A stretch of DNA of 6,151 bases. Source: Verrucomicrobia bacterium UBA1731. Its GTDB lineage: Bacteria; Verrucomicrobiota; Kiritimatiellia; RFP12; UBA1067. The DNA lies in NCBI GenBank assembly GCA_002317575.1, contig DCIH01000129.1, positions 9,666 through 15,816 of the forward strand, read 5' to 3'. How positions within the stretch are numbered: position 1 is the stretch's first letter; each line of letters starts with the position of its first letter. The position numbers were made by a program, and so were the translations under genes. Shown piece after piece: positions 5,516 through 6,151 of this stretch. A model generated the notes under the pieces. The model searched no databases, had not been told where the DNA came from, and saw nothing but the letters and a program-made list of their open reading frames with translations.

Positions 5516-6151
5516 TCAGAACACGGCGCTCGACGCGCTCATCAGAACCGGTCCAAGAAGGACGAGGAACACCGCAGGGAAAATGCAGAGCATCAGCGGA
5601 CCGAGCATCTTGACGGGCGCCTCGTTCGCGAGCTTCTCCGCACGGTCGAAGCGGCGGGAGCGCAGCTGGTCGGACTGGATGCGCAGGATGGCGCCGATCG
5701 GCACGCCCAGCTCGTCCGCCTGGATGAGCGCGAAGGCGACGCTCTTCAGATCGGGCTGGCGCACGCGGTCGGACATGTTCCGGAGCGCCACGCGGCGCGG
5801 CGTACCCACCTGGATCTCGCGCGTCATACGGATGAGCTCTTCGTTGAGCGGATCGAGCTTGCGACGCTCGCAGTTGCGCTGCAGCGCGCTCATGAAGTCC
5901 ATGCCCGCCTCGACCGAAAGCGTCAGCAGGTCGAGGACGAACGGCAGCGCCTTCATGATGGCGAAATGACGCGTCTTGAGCGTGCCGCGCAGCCACATGA
6001 GCGGATAGGCGTAGAAATAGAGCACGCCCATCACGGCCAGCAGCCCGCGCTTCTCCTCGATGAACGAACCGGGCATCGCGGCCGCGAGCACCGTCACGAA
6101 CAACGCCCAGAGGATGCCGCAGACGAACGGCGTCAAAAATTTGAGCGCCAG
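5516..6151 (-). CDS. tadC: TadC-type type II secretion F-domain inner-membrane platform protein, 5' end missing
   Basis: The 211 visible residues are the C-terminal part of a TadC protein. TadC usually has about 300 residues and forms the inner-membrane platform with TadB above the CpaF ATPase. The frame is open to the right window edge, so a TTG-led start at 6136 is not needed and the true start is probably outside. Visible parts, numbered from the first in-window codon, are: a hydrophobic segment at about 8-27; another at about 37-54; the cytoplasmic T2SF domain with ALPFVLDLLTLSVEAGMDF near 68-86 and the second glycine motif ELGVPIGAILRIQSDQLR near 147-164; and a final transmembrane helix (LGPLMLCIFPAVFLVLLGPV) close to the C-terminus. 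The EAG and ELG glycine motifs and the RAEKLANEAPVK segment before the last helix are typical of TadC. It is the first gene seen here and is followed after 25 bases by the FHA membrane protein, the only gap in the operon. Confidence 0.93.
   Translation of the reverse strand: MALKFLTPFVCGILWALFVTVLAAAMPGSFIEEKRGLLAVMGVLYFYAYPLMWLRGTLKTRHFAIMKALPFVLDLLTLSVEAGMDFMSALQRNCERRKLDPLNEELIRMTREIQVGTPRRVALRNMSDRVRQPDLKSVAFALIQADELGVPIGAILRIQSDQLRSRRFDRAEKLANEAPVKMLGPLMLCIFPAVFLVLLGPVLMSASSAVF

Noticed and set aside
4645..5613. A 322-codon plus-strand ORF opposite the FHA membrane protein
   Set aside because: It crosses the tadC-FHA junction antisense. It is dominated by Arg, Gly and His, with no motif or plausible ribosome binding site.
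5445..5996. A 183-codon minus-strand ORF overlapping tadC and the start of the FHA gene in another frame
   Set aside because: The tadC frame has clear T2SF motifs and membrane helices over the same bases. This one is His/Arg/Ala-rich and runs through two real genes.
6134..6136. TTG as the true start of tadC
   Set aside because: The frame continues open to the window edge without a stop, no Shine-Dalgarno precedes this TTG, and TadC proteins are normally about 100 residues longer at the N-terminus.

Overview
All six genes in this window lie on the minus strand and are read from right to left. They are packed end to end with no intergenic space beyond about 25 bases, which looks like the middle of one long polycistronic operon. 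In order of transcription they are: the C-terminal part of a TadC-type inner-membrane platform protein (cut by the right window edge); a membrane-anchored FHA-domain protein; an exported protein with five PEGA repeats; a TlyA-family rRNA 2'-O-methyltransferase; a CpaB/RcpC pilus assembly protein; and an FHA-CpaF fusion ATPase (cut by the left edge just after its Walker B segment). Four of the five gene junctions overlap by 1 or 4 bases, so translational coupling is likely along most of the operon.

The core is a Tad (Flp, type IVc) pilus or related secretion locus. The CpaF ATPase would power assembly from the cytoplasm, TadC would be part of the inner-membrane platform, and CpaB/RcpC acts in the periplasm next to the secretin. 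Neither the secretin nor pilin genes, nor TadB, are in this window. The gene order (tadC before cpaB, cpaF last) is not the textbook order, in which cpaF/tadA is followed directly by tadB and tadC.

Three features stand out from a plain Tad locus: two separate FHA domains in one operon (one on the ATPase, one on a single-pass membrane protein); a five-PEGA envelope protein ending in a small beta domain that resembles an Sm/SH3-like barrel; and a ribosomal RNA methyltransferase gene wedged between pilus genes by ATGA overlaps on both sides.

The DNA is GC-rich (roughly low to mid 60s percent by eye) with strong G/C preference at third codon positions, so long spurious ORFs run antisense to every real gene. 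A secretin-using machine and exported PEGA protein suggest a diderm bacterium. FHA-CpaF fusions and PEGA proteins would fit a GC-rich PVC-group (for example Kiritimatiellota or Verrucomicrobiota) or myxobacteria-like lineage, but this placement is a guess. No RNA genes, mobile elements, CRISPR arrays, promoters or terminators were found.
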